From: Sphagnum compactum
Taxonomy: Eukaryota > Bryophyta > Sphagnopsida > Sphagnales
Length of the DNA: 64,000 bases
Direction: 5' to 3'
Assembly: GCA_965153455.1 (NCBI GenBank)
Contig: OZ234500.1
Span: 6,510,001-6,574,000 of the forward strand
Shown here: one piece after another, positions 24,736-36,398 of the stretch
Position numbering within the stretch: the stretch's first letter is position 1
How the letters are laid out: each line of letters opens with the position of its first letter
Position numbers and translations under genes: made by a program
The notes under the pieces: model-generated
The model's database searches: none
The model's input: only the letters and a program-made list of their open reading frames with translations
What the model was told of the DNA's origin: nothing

Positions 24736-26345
24736 AACTTTTTGATATATCCTAGGGTAAAGATATATACAAACTTTTCAATTTATTTACCCAACAAGTA
24801 AGGGTATATTAAACATTTATTTTCCATTAAGGTAGGGTCTGAATAAACAAATTATATAATTTTGGGTAAATGGGTAGGGGTATATTATGATTTTTCTTTT
24901 CCATTAAAGTAGGGTCCAAGTAAACAAATTCTATAATTTTGGGTGGATGGGTATGTAAGGTTTGGGTACCCCCTATCATATACCCTTGATTAGGTTTAAA
25001 AAGGTAAATAATTTATCTTATTTAATAAAAAAATGGGATTTTTTTTTCACACTTTTGAATTTATTTAAACAACTTGAATCATAGGACTAAATCTAGTGGG
25101 ACAATGCACAGAGTTGATGTAAAATTACAATAACAAAATTGCATAAAGATATTTTGATTATTTATTTGGAAACATACCTAAGATGAAAGGCCATTGAAAT
25201 CAAATTGGAGAACATGCCACTTGCCTTACTAAACATAAATCTAAATCTAAAAATCAAAATCTACCACATGAACAAGCTCAACATAATGATTTTATTGGTT
25301 TTCAAACTCATATTCAATTTGATCTAAAAAATATGTTTCAAAAATGTTTCACAACTGAAACATGGAACATTTGGTTATTTCTTGGAAATTAGTACAAATT
25401 GATTAAAATTTTGGGTCTTCAATCAACATTTGCAACGCCTTGTCAGAATCCCAACAATACAAAAAAAACATTTTTTTTTCAATTTGAATTCCCCCAATAC
25501 CTAAAATCTAATGAACCAGGTATCCAACAAAAAGAAACTATGCCTCATGTGTTTCCACCATTTCATGGATCTTTATAAGACCTTGCATCTAATTGTAAAT
25601 TATTTCAAAAACATGCAAGTTCCCATTGCACATATAGTCAAAGATAAATTATTAACATTATACATTTGACTTGGATACATTTTATTAATGATTGTAGAAT
25701 TTAAAAACTTACATGTGATTGTAAAAACCAAAAATTTACATGTTCCATGACAATTTTGATCTTGATTGAATCGTCATCAAATATCATTAACAGCCATTCT
25801 TGGGGGGGAAAATTCGATGAATGTTCTACAAAAGGATGAACCTTTTAATAAGTTGAAGACACAAGAAAAATTAATTTTTCAGAATCATACTTTATTGTTG
25901 AAATTGTGTTTTTTTCTCTTCTCACATAATTACTCAAAATAAAAAGGTCTTTGAATTTGGGATCAAACATTAGAACCAACATCATGTGAATATTTTTTGG
26001 ATCAAATTGATGCAAATAATCCAAAAATGGAATAAACACACAAGTGATTTCCAATTCATCCTACTTGTTAACAAGAATAATTTTGCATCAAATTGAGATG
26101 GAGGGATTAAGTTCATCTAAATTTTGAGTTCAAGTATCTCAATTGGTTTCTCACACACAAAGGTTAATTCACAAAGGCAAAAATATCAAATGCATCTTTG
26201 TTCATCCAAAGGTTAAATGCTATTGTAACAGAAATTGCAACATTGACATAAGGCAAAACAAACTTTTCAAGTGTGTGGCGCTTCATCATACAAAGCAATA
26301 CCTTTTTAGTTAGGGTCTTGTGTGATGGAAACATCAATCTATTCA

Positions 26346-27140
26346 CTTAGCCTATTTCACTTTAAGCTACTGTAGGCTATTGTAGCTTAAGTTATTTTTC
26401 ATTATTTTTCATTATTCTAAATTATTCCATCTTAGGCTATTTTTAGCTATTATAAGTTATTTCACCTTAGGTTTATTCTAGGTTATTTTCAATTATTCTA
26501 GGTTTATCCACTTTAAATTATCCTAGGATAATTTTGGTTGTTTACCTTAGGCTATTTTTGGCTATTTAAAGCTGTTATATTTTATGTCATACCTTAACGT
26601 AAAGTTACATAGCCTAGAAAAACCCAGGGTATATATAATAACATGTAATAATATATGTTAGAATAACCAAAATAACCAAAAATAATCTTTGATAAAATAA
26701 CCAAAAATAATTTAAAGTGAAATATTATTTTATAGTAGCTTAAAAGATCTAAAAATAACTTAGGAAATAATTTAATTTAAAATTATAACAAAAAATAGTT
26801 TGAATATAATAACTTAAAATAACCTAAGGTGGAATAACTTACAATGGTTAAAATAGACTAGGGTGGAATAAATTACAATAATCAAAATTAGCTTAACATA
26901 TAATAACATATAACAACCAAGGGTGGAATAACTAAAACTAATTTAAAGTAAAATAATTTAAAATAACTTAAGGTAAATAATTTGGAATAATAAAAAATGT
27001 TTTATGGTTAAATAACTTGAAATAATCAATGTATAATACCGTAGGCATAACTTAGAACTAATTGAAAAATTAAACCTATGGTAGCCTACAATAACCTAAG
27101 AATAACTTTAAAATAACTTAGAAGCCTAGCCAATGTTAGC
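26346..27140. repeat. Large imperfect palindrome of TAGGCTATTT / AAATAACCTA words
   Basis: The left half is dense in TAGGCTATTTT, AGTTATTTCACCTTAGG and GGTTATT. The right half carries the inverse words AATAACCTAAGGTGGAATAA and AAATAACC. The switch in orientation is near 26600, close to the middle of the surrounding CACTA-like element. Confidence 0.65.
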
Positions 27141-29017
27141 CTACACATACACATAAACTCGAGTAGCTTACATTGGCCTAATGATAGCCTAGGGTAGTTT
27201 ATTAATATTTCAGGCTACCTAAGAATGTAAGGAAAGGAAAGAAACTAACATACCTATATGAAAGATATTTAGGTAGGTTAAGAAAAAGAATGTGCATAAC
27301 AAAATGTGGTGATAAATTATAACACTTATTTAAATAGTGATCCAATTGTTAAGGACTTGTTTTTTAAAACATGGAAATGAAGGGAATGAGGGGTTCAAAC
27401 CTTCACATTCACACTTTAAGTTGGTGGGCTTAAGTGACCTAGGTTAAGTGACCTAGGTAATTTAGCTTAGGTTCCTAGGCATTTAGGTTAGGTGCATAAT
27501 TTAAATTCTCACCTAGTGTAGTTTTGGGTTCCTAGGTGCTTAACCTAGCTATGAACTAGGAGGTTAACCTAATGAATTTATTAATTTGTGAATTTGATTA
27601 ATGAATTCATTCATTTGTACCAACTAGTCTCTATTCATTAGTGGTTGGTCACTTTTGTCATGATAAATTTATTTAAGTTCACTCAAAATTTAATGAAACA
27701 CAAAGTGAACTTGGACAGATATTGGTGTAATGATTAGGCACCGTTTCTATTTGTTGTTTGTATAATATTATTATCTATCCACTATAATGTGTACATAATT
27801 CTTACACACATGGTTATGTTTTTTGATGAAAATGAATCAAGACCATCTTATGCTAAAAATAATTACATTTTTTGTTGCAATTGGCAAAGTATTTTCCAAG
27901 TAATTTAATATTATTTAGGTCTCTAATTGAACTTTTTATAAAGTATATGCAAGCATTCAATGTCCAAAATTTGTTTCCAATTCTTTGCATGGAACAAATA
28001 TTATAATGCAATATTGGTATTTAAACCTTTGGCCTAGTTGTGAGATCATTTTACCAATAGTGTTATGACATGTATGTTGAAGTGTGTCTATGTGGCCAAA
28101 ATTGAAAATAGTAATGTTCCATTTCTTTTATTCATGAATCCTACATTTTTATAAATTTAGTTCACCTTCCATTTGTTAACAATTTTAATCTATATATATT
28201 TATTAAATCATTAACAACAAATGCAAGGTGCTTATAGGTCATTTAGTTGATGATGTTGTAGTTGTGAAACATATACGTTTGACATGAGTAACAATGTAAT
28301 GTGTGGTTAGGTTGTTTAATATTATAGCACATTGGAGATTTTTATACTTCAACAACTAGAGCTTGAATGTATTTATCTTGAACATTATAACAATAGGGTC
28401 AAGTATTAACTATGTCTTTTAAATTGGAAGTTACATTCTACTTATAATTTTAAGTAGCCCACATTGAATGTAGAGTTAAGTAGTGTGCATTCAAAAAATT
28501 GGAGTTCCATTATGTGAAATCATTAAAAGATAGGAATGTGTGTTGTTGCAAATGCCATGTAAAATTGGATTTGTTGAAAGAAAAGGATATTTAACCTAAG
28601 GAACTTAAACAAAACTAAATTAAAAGTCTAACCTAAGCAAGGGTAAGGCAAGAGCCTTCACACTTGCACCCTAAGTTGATGGGTTTAAGTGACTTAAGTT
28701 CTTGGTTTAAACTTGCTGGCCTAAGTGCTAGGTTAAATATGAACTAAAAAGTTAACCAATGCAAATTAATTATTATTGGATTTGATTTGTTTGTAGCAAT
28801 TTATCTTCGTTCAATAGAAGCCTAACCATTTTCACCACGGTAAAAAATTTGTCCAAATTCATTCAACATTTACTAAAGCATAAAATGAACTTGAATGCAT
28901 GTAGTGTCTAACCTCGGCAACTTAGGTTAAATTGGGCTAAATTTTAACCTAAGCAAAGTTAGGTGATGTAATTGAGTGTTTTAAGTTAAGTTACATAATT
29001 TTTTTAGGCATGTAAAT

Positions 29018-29090
29018 AAGTTGCAAGTATGAAGATGAACTTTTCACCTTCACATTGAAAAATCGAGTTCTTAATCATTGCATCACATTT
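29018..29090 (-). repeat. tRNA-derived SINE copy
   Basis: Same family and orientation as 21595-21670: AAGTTGCAAGTATGAAGATG at the left, then TTCACCTTCACATTG, and AATCATTGCATCACATTTC at the right. Confidence 0.55.
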
Positions 29091-29639
29091 CATTCAAATG
29101 ACTTAACTCAATTACTTTACCTACCTAACTCCTAGCAACCTACCTAGTTATTTACTTGGTTTAATTATTTAACATATCTTACTTATCTATGTAATTTAAC
29201 CTACTTAACATAATCACATAATTTACATTACTTAGATTACTTACTTAACTTATGTAGCCTAAGTATTTACCACTATGACATTTTGGTTTTTTAATTAAAG
29301 AATCCAATGAGAAAGGACCCTATTTGGAAAGGTGTAAAAAAGATCATCTTGGACAACTTGATTTGGACAAGTTGATCTAGTCCTATCTAGCATGATTGGG
29401 TGGTTTTTTTTACTAACAGAATGTTAGATTATTTGACTAGTGGATAATGGACCATTTGACTAATCAAATTTTTAGCTTATTTTTAAATTTAGATTATTAC
29501 CAAAAATAATGTTTTCTATAGAAAGGTAGGCAGGTAGTATATAGGTTTAGGTAGGTCATAAAAATGCAAGTAAGTAGATAGGTGGTAACAATATATTTAA
29601 CTTAGCCTACCTATCTTAACCTTTTAAGAATGTATATAA

Positions 29640-29710
29640 TTGCAAGTATTAGGAATTGAACCCTTCACCTCCCCAATGATACTCCAAGTTCTTATCAATG
29701 GACTACACTT
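29640..29710 (-). repeat. tRNA-derived SINE copy
   Basis: Third clear copy: TTGCAAGTATTAGGAATTG, AACCCTTCACCT, then CAAGTTCTTATCAATGGAC. The B-box-like complement is GGGTTCAATTCC. Confidence 0.55.
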
Positions 29711-29899
29711 TCCAAAGTTGACAAAATTTGTCAAGTTTTTTATTTCACATCGTTAGTTATATAAGTAAATAAGAAAGGTAATTAATAGGTAGATTGCATG
29801 ATAATTGGTAGGTAAAGGGGGTAGGGTAAATAGGTAATTTGTAGTCCATAGGAGGTCTAGGCAAATAGGTAATAGGTTGTAGGAAATAAGAGATAGTTA

Positions 29900-30125
29900 G
29901 GTGGGAAAATCTAGGTGGATACGAGGTATGAGGTAGGTAGGTAGGTAAGAGGTAGGTATGTAGGATGGTATATGGGTAATAAGAAGTAAGTAATTAGGTA
30001 GGTAAGTAAATTGGTAGGTAGGTAAGTAGGTAGGTCATAAGAAGTAGGTAAATAAGTAGGTCATAGGAGGCAAGTAGGTCTATGAGGTAGGAAGGTAAGT
30101 AAGTAAGTTGGTATGTAGGTAGGCC
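29900..30125. repeat. Degenerate (AGGT)n tract
   Basis: GGTAGGTAGGTAAG-type array, the inverse of the ACCT tracts. It mirrors the ACCT tract at 24300-24360 inside the same element. Confidence 0.8.
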
Positions 30126-30492
30126 TAGGCTATTGCCTAACCTAATTTGTAGTTATATTTGCATATTAAGTAGCATAGAATATCCCATTTGATTAGAACA
30201 CCATTGTCCATCTTGATTAAAGATGTCATTTTACTTTGTTCAACTTGACTAAATGTCCTAATTGACTAGAAGCCATTTGCATTTTTGATTAAGATGGTCA
30301 TTTTTTTTGTTCAATTTGACTAAATGTTCAATGTGATGAATAGTCAAATAGCTCATTTTAATGAAGTCGACAAGTCAAAAAATACACATGTCATTCAAGC
30401 TGCGAGCCTCTAGTCAAATGTACATGTCCACTGGTCAAAAAAGATTTGTTAGTCAACTAGGACCTTTTCAAGAACCATGAATTGTAATAGTG

Positions 30493-33199
30493 TACTTAAC
30501 TTAATTATTAACCTACTTAACATAATTTTTTATGTAGAAAATAGGCATTGTTTGTTTTTCAAGATTTAAGTCTTGGATGTGCAACAAATTTTTATAATAG
30601 TTAGAACAGGATAAAAAACAATATGGACCTAAATTTAAATATGAATCAAAGATTTGTTAACATTTGACGTTTAGGGTTTAGGTTTAACGTTTGAGTATGA
30701 TGTCAAGGTTGAGTATTGAGCTATCTAAAGTTAACAAAATACTATTGTAAGTATTTGAATTGTAATAGCTTGCTTGTAAGACATATACCTTCATTTAAGT
30801 GCATAGATTGCATAACCTGTAAAAGCAGTGAATTTTCTAAACAAAAGTTATCATGAATGTTGGTTATACTTCTATGATTTGTGGTTATTTTCATTTGGAG
30901 TGCTAAGATGAAGAACATGGACTATATTTCAAACTTGAAAAGTTGTTTGATATCGTGGAACAAGAAAATTCGAGATAAAATTTTAGATCCTTGCAAGAAT
31001 GGCAATCCTAGTTGCTCCCCCTAATCTAACTTCGTGTGTACCTACCTAACCTACCTACTTGCCTACTTAGTCTACCAAACTAACCACCTAACCCACTTTA
31101 CTTATCTACGTACCTAGTTTATGTACCTAGCTACATTCCACTTACAAAAACTTTTGATTTTGAATGAACAAAATTTTAATAATCCACAAGGTACAATGTA
31201 TATCAATGATTTGGCAATACAATTATTGCATGTTTTATGTCAATTCTTTAATGAGTCCATTTCATGTCAATCATAAAAAAAAAACACATGTCCCATTTGT
31301 TTGGAACCTTGTTTTTTCCTGATTAGAGATGTACATATTTTGTTTTTTTTACTAAAGGTGTTCATTTTTTAAAATTGTTTTTATGAAATATCATATTTGA
31401 CAATTACTCCAAAAATCACTTTACTGAAATGAACAAGTAAAAAAATTGTGCAACTTTTTAGCACTCAAGGCTCCTATCTAAATATAAAAAGATTAATTTT
31501 TGAATAAAAATAGATAGGTTAGTTAAGAACCAGAAAACAAGTTTAAGTGAAATGTTTTTAAAAAGAGAAAAAAAGGAGGTCCAGACCAGTCCCCCTTATT
31601 TTGAACCAGGCTCAGAGAATGCCAAGTTGTGCAAATAATGTCATTTTGATGGCCTGCAAAAAAATGCCCATCTTCCAGAGAATGAGTATTATCTAAAAGG
31701 CAATACATCCTCCATAAATGTTGCAAACAAATCACACCCAAAATGTCATGAAAAACTAAACAAGAAATTGTTCAAAACACATTTTTAACATCTACACATG
31801 CACAAGCATCAAAGTAAGAGAAAAACAAACAAGAAATCAATCTGGACAAAAAATTCCTAAAATGCACATGTGAACAACAACCAAAAATAAAAAATAAAAA
31901 ATAAAAAATTGATCAAAAAGTATCCTTAACGTGACCAAGCGCTCCTGGAGTTTGAAGTAATATAATAGTGGGAATGGACTATTGAACCCACGACACTCTT
32001 GCCCCTGAGCTGGTAAAAAAATTCCATAACATCAAAGTTTTAATGTAAAATTGCATTTCCAACCATTATTGCACTTGTTTTTAAACAGGCATGGAGGGGC
32101 AGCGCCTGCCACAATGCTTGCACCCGTTGGGGCCATGGGCTCCACAGCCAAGGACAAATCAGGAAGCTGTTGCAAAACCCCCAATTTTTCTCTTGAAGTT
32201 GTGCAAATGCATAGGCCAAAATGTGCCAGCCCATGAAGAACGCAATTCATGAGTCTGAAACTCTAGGAAAAGAACCACCTTGGTAGTGGGAGCGTTGAAT
32301 ACAAGAGGTACCCAACAGGCCAGGTATAAACTTGGATATCCAGAATGGTCAGTTGGCAGTTCCAGATTTGGGTTTTAAATAAGACCCTTTATGTGGTGGC
32401 TAACTCTGGGCAAATGATTAAACCAACACAACATTGGGGTATAGAATTTACTTACCATGATTTCACTGGCAAATGATTGAAACTAAAACCCTCATGCAAT
32501 TGCCCAAAATTTTGTAACCAATTCTTTTGTTATTGCGTAGAAAGTTTTGGTGTGAAATCAAAGACAAATTGCAAAGCAGAAGTAACCTTGCAACTGGCAA
32601 ATCTTCTTCATAGTTTTGATGTCCATTTTTTCTGTGAGAAATGAAAACCAGAAGTACTGGCTTATGATGGTAAAAACTCAGCATATTGTGCCCTCCAGAG
32701 TGTGTCAAAGCACAGATAACTGCACAAGAAGAGAACAGAAGTACTAGCAACATATGGGGATCAATGTTGTGAGGAGTTCATTTGAGGGGTACATGGGAAA
32801 TTCAATACAACATAAACACATTCAAGAAATTAAAAATACTGATCCCAAATTGATGAAAGCTCAAGTGAGTTCAGTAAATAAAGCATTACAGGTATTGTCA
32901 AGTTGTGGTGCAATGGTGGAGGCGGTGGAGACCAGGGTTCCTTGCAATAGTTTCCAGTTAGTTTTCACAAAATGTACAGATTAGAATGCAAATCCTAAAC
33001 CCTGAACTTCATCAGAATATCTTTTTGTAGCCATTGTGTGCCGAATAAAAGTTCCTCTGTAAGCTGCCATACACTGGTTATTGTGTTTATGACCTCATCA
33101 CCAGCTGAAGTACAAAACTCTATACACTTGGACTAATGCTTGTCATGCTCCTTTGTTACACTCACAAATGAACAACCTGATTACACACTTAGACTAAGC
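30493..33199. other. Non-coding DNA upstream of the genic island
   Basis: An ACCT-rich tract lies at 31037-31140 and an (AAAAAT)n run near 31888-31910. From about 31500 the base composition becomes more balanced, marking the edge of the gene-bearing region. Several short frames occur on both strands but none is recognisable. The part next to 33199 probably holds the 3' UTR of the dehydratase-like gene. Confidence 0.5.
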
Positions 33200-34858
33200 C
33201 TATGATTTCTTTTTGCTCACCAAGTCTCTTGTGTCAATCTGGTTGATTTTTGCAGCCAATATGAAGTCATTTTCACTCAGGCCCCCTGCACCACAAAGGC
33301 CCTCTAATGATCTCACAAATCCACCTGGGAATCAATGGTACACACAGATATAGAACACACCATATAAGGCATGTGTTTAAGTACATTGATGGGCTATTAC
33401 ACATGACAAATATGTGGATGCATTAACACAAGGAAGTAAATTCTATGGAGAGATTGGGGATGTACCACACTTATACATTGTGCACAGAAGACCTCTACAT
33501 GAGGATGAGCAGAGCATCACAATAATATATGGAGCTGACTGTGACCAAGATGGCTGGAAAAAAACAAGGAAAATGGATGGAAAACAACATCTTTAAAGGG
33601 GCGGCATACCAACAGTATGGGTCCAAATCTCTGCTCGCACTTTTTTGTAGTTTTCCAAGTGGAGATCAGGGTGGTGCTTCTCAGCCTCAGCCACAGCTGC
33701 AATTCTGCTAAAAAGCTCCAGGCCAGCTTTGAAATTCTTCAAATTCCAGTCATACTGCAGCTTGAGACCTGCATCATGAGCCCTTGATATTCTCCATCCA
33801 ACCACCTGTTAACAAAAAGGTTCATTATTTCTCTTTCTTTTTTACTTCATTGTAGAAAATCAACCATCTTTGCAACCACATCATCATCATCATCCAGATC
33901 CCACAACGAACCTGCTTTGTCCACCAACCAAGACACAATCACAGAGACATGATTTACTCACCTCACCAAGTAGAGCCTCTGCTTCATCTTTTGAGAGAGC
34001 AGGTGTCCCAGTTGGCAGGGGCTTGCAAGACTTCTCTGCAAGGTGTGATTGAGATGATGATGGAATCATGCTGTTATGTTCTTCTGCCCCAGCAAAATTC
34101 AACAACCTTTGTTACCAAAAGTACTTGCCACCACAGCTGGAAGTAATACGATGTTCAAAGTTATAGTACAGGCTCTCATCATGATCATAACAATGTTGAT
34201 TTCTTTTGAAAGATGTTGCATCACTTGTGTTGAATGAACAAAACAAATGGCAGACACAAATGGACCTCATTTTGAGGCCTCACTTTTGTAATTGCATTTA
34301 TAGGGTTTTTGTAACCACATGAAATTATCCGTGTGCTGTAACCCAGTGCACAACATTGAGAAGGTGACAAGAGCCAGTAGTCATTACAGATCCTTCTCAC
34401 ATGTAGATTCTATGTGAAAAAGAATTGAATACAAGGTGCAAGCAAAAAAGCAAACTCTGGTTGTTTCACAACTTTCTCACTGCAAATATGATACATCTTT
34501 CCCTAGAAAAAACCAGTGAAGAATTACCTCTCCAGAAATGAGCATTCCAAAAGGATTCTTAGAGCAAGGATTTTTTATTGGAAACACAGAAGTTTCCAGC
34601 CATACCTGGAAATGTATCTCGAGTTCCGAAGTCACCACCCAGGTTACCACTGGTTCTCACCACTACGGTTTGCCCTGGAGGCGTTCTCCCGACCCTCGAC
34701 ACTCTTAGGATACGGCTATTCTTACTTCGCTGCAGAAACACATGACTGGCACTTGAAGACCGATAGCAAGAGGATGCAGAGTACGTCCTGGCAAATGCAG
34801 AGAGAGAGGAGAGGGGACCGATAGCAAGAGGAGTGAGTGCCAAAGCCATCACCAACAT
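33200..34858 (-). CDS. Plastid-type pterin-4a-carbinolamine dehydratase-like protein (4 exons)
   Basis: Exons 34858-34606, 34083-33962, 33805-33610 and 33285-33200 join in frame with GT-AG introns of 522, 156 and 324 bases and give 218 residues. The first 60-70 residues are Ser/Arg-rich with few acidic residues, like a chloroplast transit peptide. A GDFGTRDTFP motif follows, then a linker with LAEKSCKP, and the PCD/DCoH fold from VVGWRIS to the C-terminus. Diagnostic parts are EAEKHHPDLHLENY, with the His-His-Pro of the active site, VRAEIWTH, and GGLSENDFILAAKIN. PCD recycles the pterin cofactor after aromatic amino-acid hydroxylation. A plastid relative in maize (RAF2) affects Rubisco accumulation, so the substrate here is uncertain. 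Unlike some plant plastid members, the second active-site His is kept. A second Met codon at 34849 is an alternative start. Stop is TAG at 33202-33200. Confidence 0.88.
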
Positions 34859-35989
34859 ACGAACTGCCGTCTCACCACAACAACAATAAACCGATTGTTT
34901 TTCTAGCGTCCAATTGAGCAAAAAAAAATTCCCCTGTTTTTCAACTAAAACACCGTGTCTTTGCTTCCACTGGAATGTTGCCTCGTATCATCTGGAAGGA
35001 ACCTAGACTAAGAATAAGCGCATCGCCAAGACGTATCGGGTACTTCGGGAGCGATAAGGGAAATTGCAATAGTCAAAGCCAAAGCTGCTGCTTTGTACCG
35101 AAATTCCAATTCTGGGTTGATGATCCCCGTCGTTTGATTGTTTGCTTGCTTCATGAGCTAAGCATTCCCAGGCCTTGAAAGCAGGATACCAAATACGTAG
35201 GTCATAGGCCGGTTACCGAACAATTAAGAACATAAAAGAGGTCGAATCCTCATACATTTTGCCTCTGCTTCTGAAGCTCAAATTAACCATTGTAGCCCTC
35301 CACCTACCGCTTCCAACGCTGCAAAATGTGCTCAATTCGATGAATGAATGGGGAAAGATACGGGCTCAATGTTCGGTGATGGGTGAATTTAAACAGCCTA
35401 GGTTTTTCAAGCTTAAAATCTTTGATCCTTACATATTTTTCTCTGGAATACAAAAAAGTTTTGTAAAGCTCTCGTTGGTGCACCCATCAGGTTTTAAATC
35501 GCTGAAAAGGGACTCGACATGAGGAAGATATGGGCTGAATATAGAGGTCTAGAGATATTTTTTCAAAATGCTTGAAGCAAACTCTCACGCATCCTCTTCC
35601 TGTGTTTTCTGTGTTACTCCTTTACTTCTGACACTCAAAGAACATTTGCATCCTTTCAGTTTGCGCGTGCAGTGACACAAAAATCACTCAATTTGGTTAA
35701 GGAATGAGGAAAATATTAGAAAATGTTCAATGATAACTATGTGTTGGATGATGGGCGGTTTCACTGTAATGCAGATCTTGATTCACAGAGAGTAGATACA
35801 CGTGTGGAGTGATAAGAGCTTGTTCCACAGAGACGAAGCACACGGGGTCATACCTCTAAGTGCATAGGCACATATTTGCAGATGGTTGGGATGATGGCTA
35901 TGGGGTTTGAGACGTTTTGTGAATAGTTTAGTGTGGAAGTGAACCAGTGTTCGGCTGTTCTTGAGTGCTATGACGAAGCTCGGGTTCTG

Positions 35990-36300
35990 TTCTTATATTT
36001 TTAGAACGGTTCCAGTTCGAAGAAAACATGTTGTTGAAAAAAATTAATTCAGGTCTTGGTTCTAGAAATCAGACGGATTCTGGGCACTTTGTCTGGAATG
36101 GGTGGGTACCTGCTAGTTAATCTCTGGTTCGACCCCAATTCCAGTCCTTTTCTTCCAAAAAACTTCCGCCAGGTCTGTATTCAGTTCTAGAATTGGGTCC
36201 AGTTCCAGACCTGGTTCCTATTATGGTTCTAGAACCAGATCCAAAATCAGCCCTGGTTCTAGACGGGTGCTTATGATTTGGAACCGGTGATTCTAACCGA
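35990..36300. repeat. Block of GGTTCCAG / GGTTCTAGAACC words
   Basis: Irregular array of GGTTCTAGAA, GGTCCAGTTCCAG, CCTGGTTCTAG and related palindromic words with no fixed period. It has no reading frame. Similar words occur sparsely at 13738-13815. Confidence 0.6.
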
Positions 36301-36378
36301 CCAAACTGGGTAATCGCCGAACAGTAAAATTACCATTCACTGATTTTTGAATGCCATTGGACTCGGGCTCTCAACCCT

Positions 36379-36398
36379 AGTGTAAAGAGGGCCTAAGG
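36379..36398. repeat. Harbinger-like terminal sequence followed by TAA
   Basis: CTAGTGTAAAGAGGGCC then TAA matches the right terminus of the element at 6925-7628. No matching left end was found nearby, so this is either a solo end or part of an eroded element. Confidence 0.4.

Larger units (their letters stand above)
23640..30492. mobile_element. Large CACTA-like non-autonomous element, foldback layout
   Basis: The left end begins CACTACAGG and continues with AAATCATAGCTTTTCAAAAG, then GTTCAACTTGACTAA. The right end, inverted, begins CACTATTACAATTCATGG and continues with TTCTTGAAAAGGTCCTAG, then TTGACTAA. Left subterminal DNA (23640-23960) is clearly homologous to 4200-4490. ACCT-rich DNA lies near the left end (24300-24360) and AGGT-rich DNA near the right (29900-30125), with a large imperfect palindrome in the middle. 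No transposase frame was found in 6.85 kb. Flanking triplets TTT and TAC do not match, so the two ends could belong to different insertions. Confidence 0.45.

Noticed and set aside
33297-36395. GGCCCTCT near 33297 paired with the Harbinger-like end at 36395 as one element
   Set aside because: The left word lies in an intron next to a splice acceptor of the dehydratase-like gene. An element spanning the gene is implausible and the flanking triplets do not fit.
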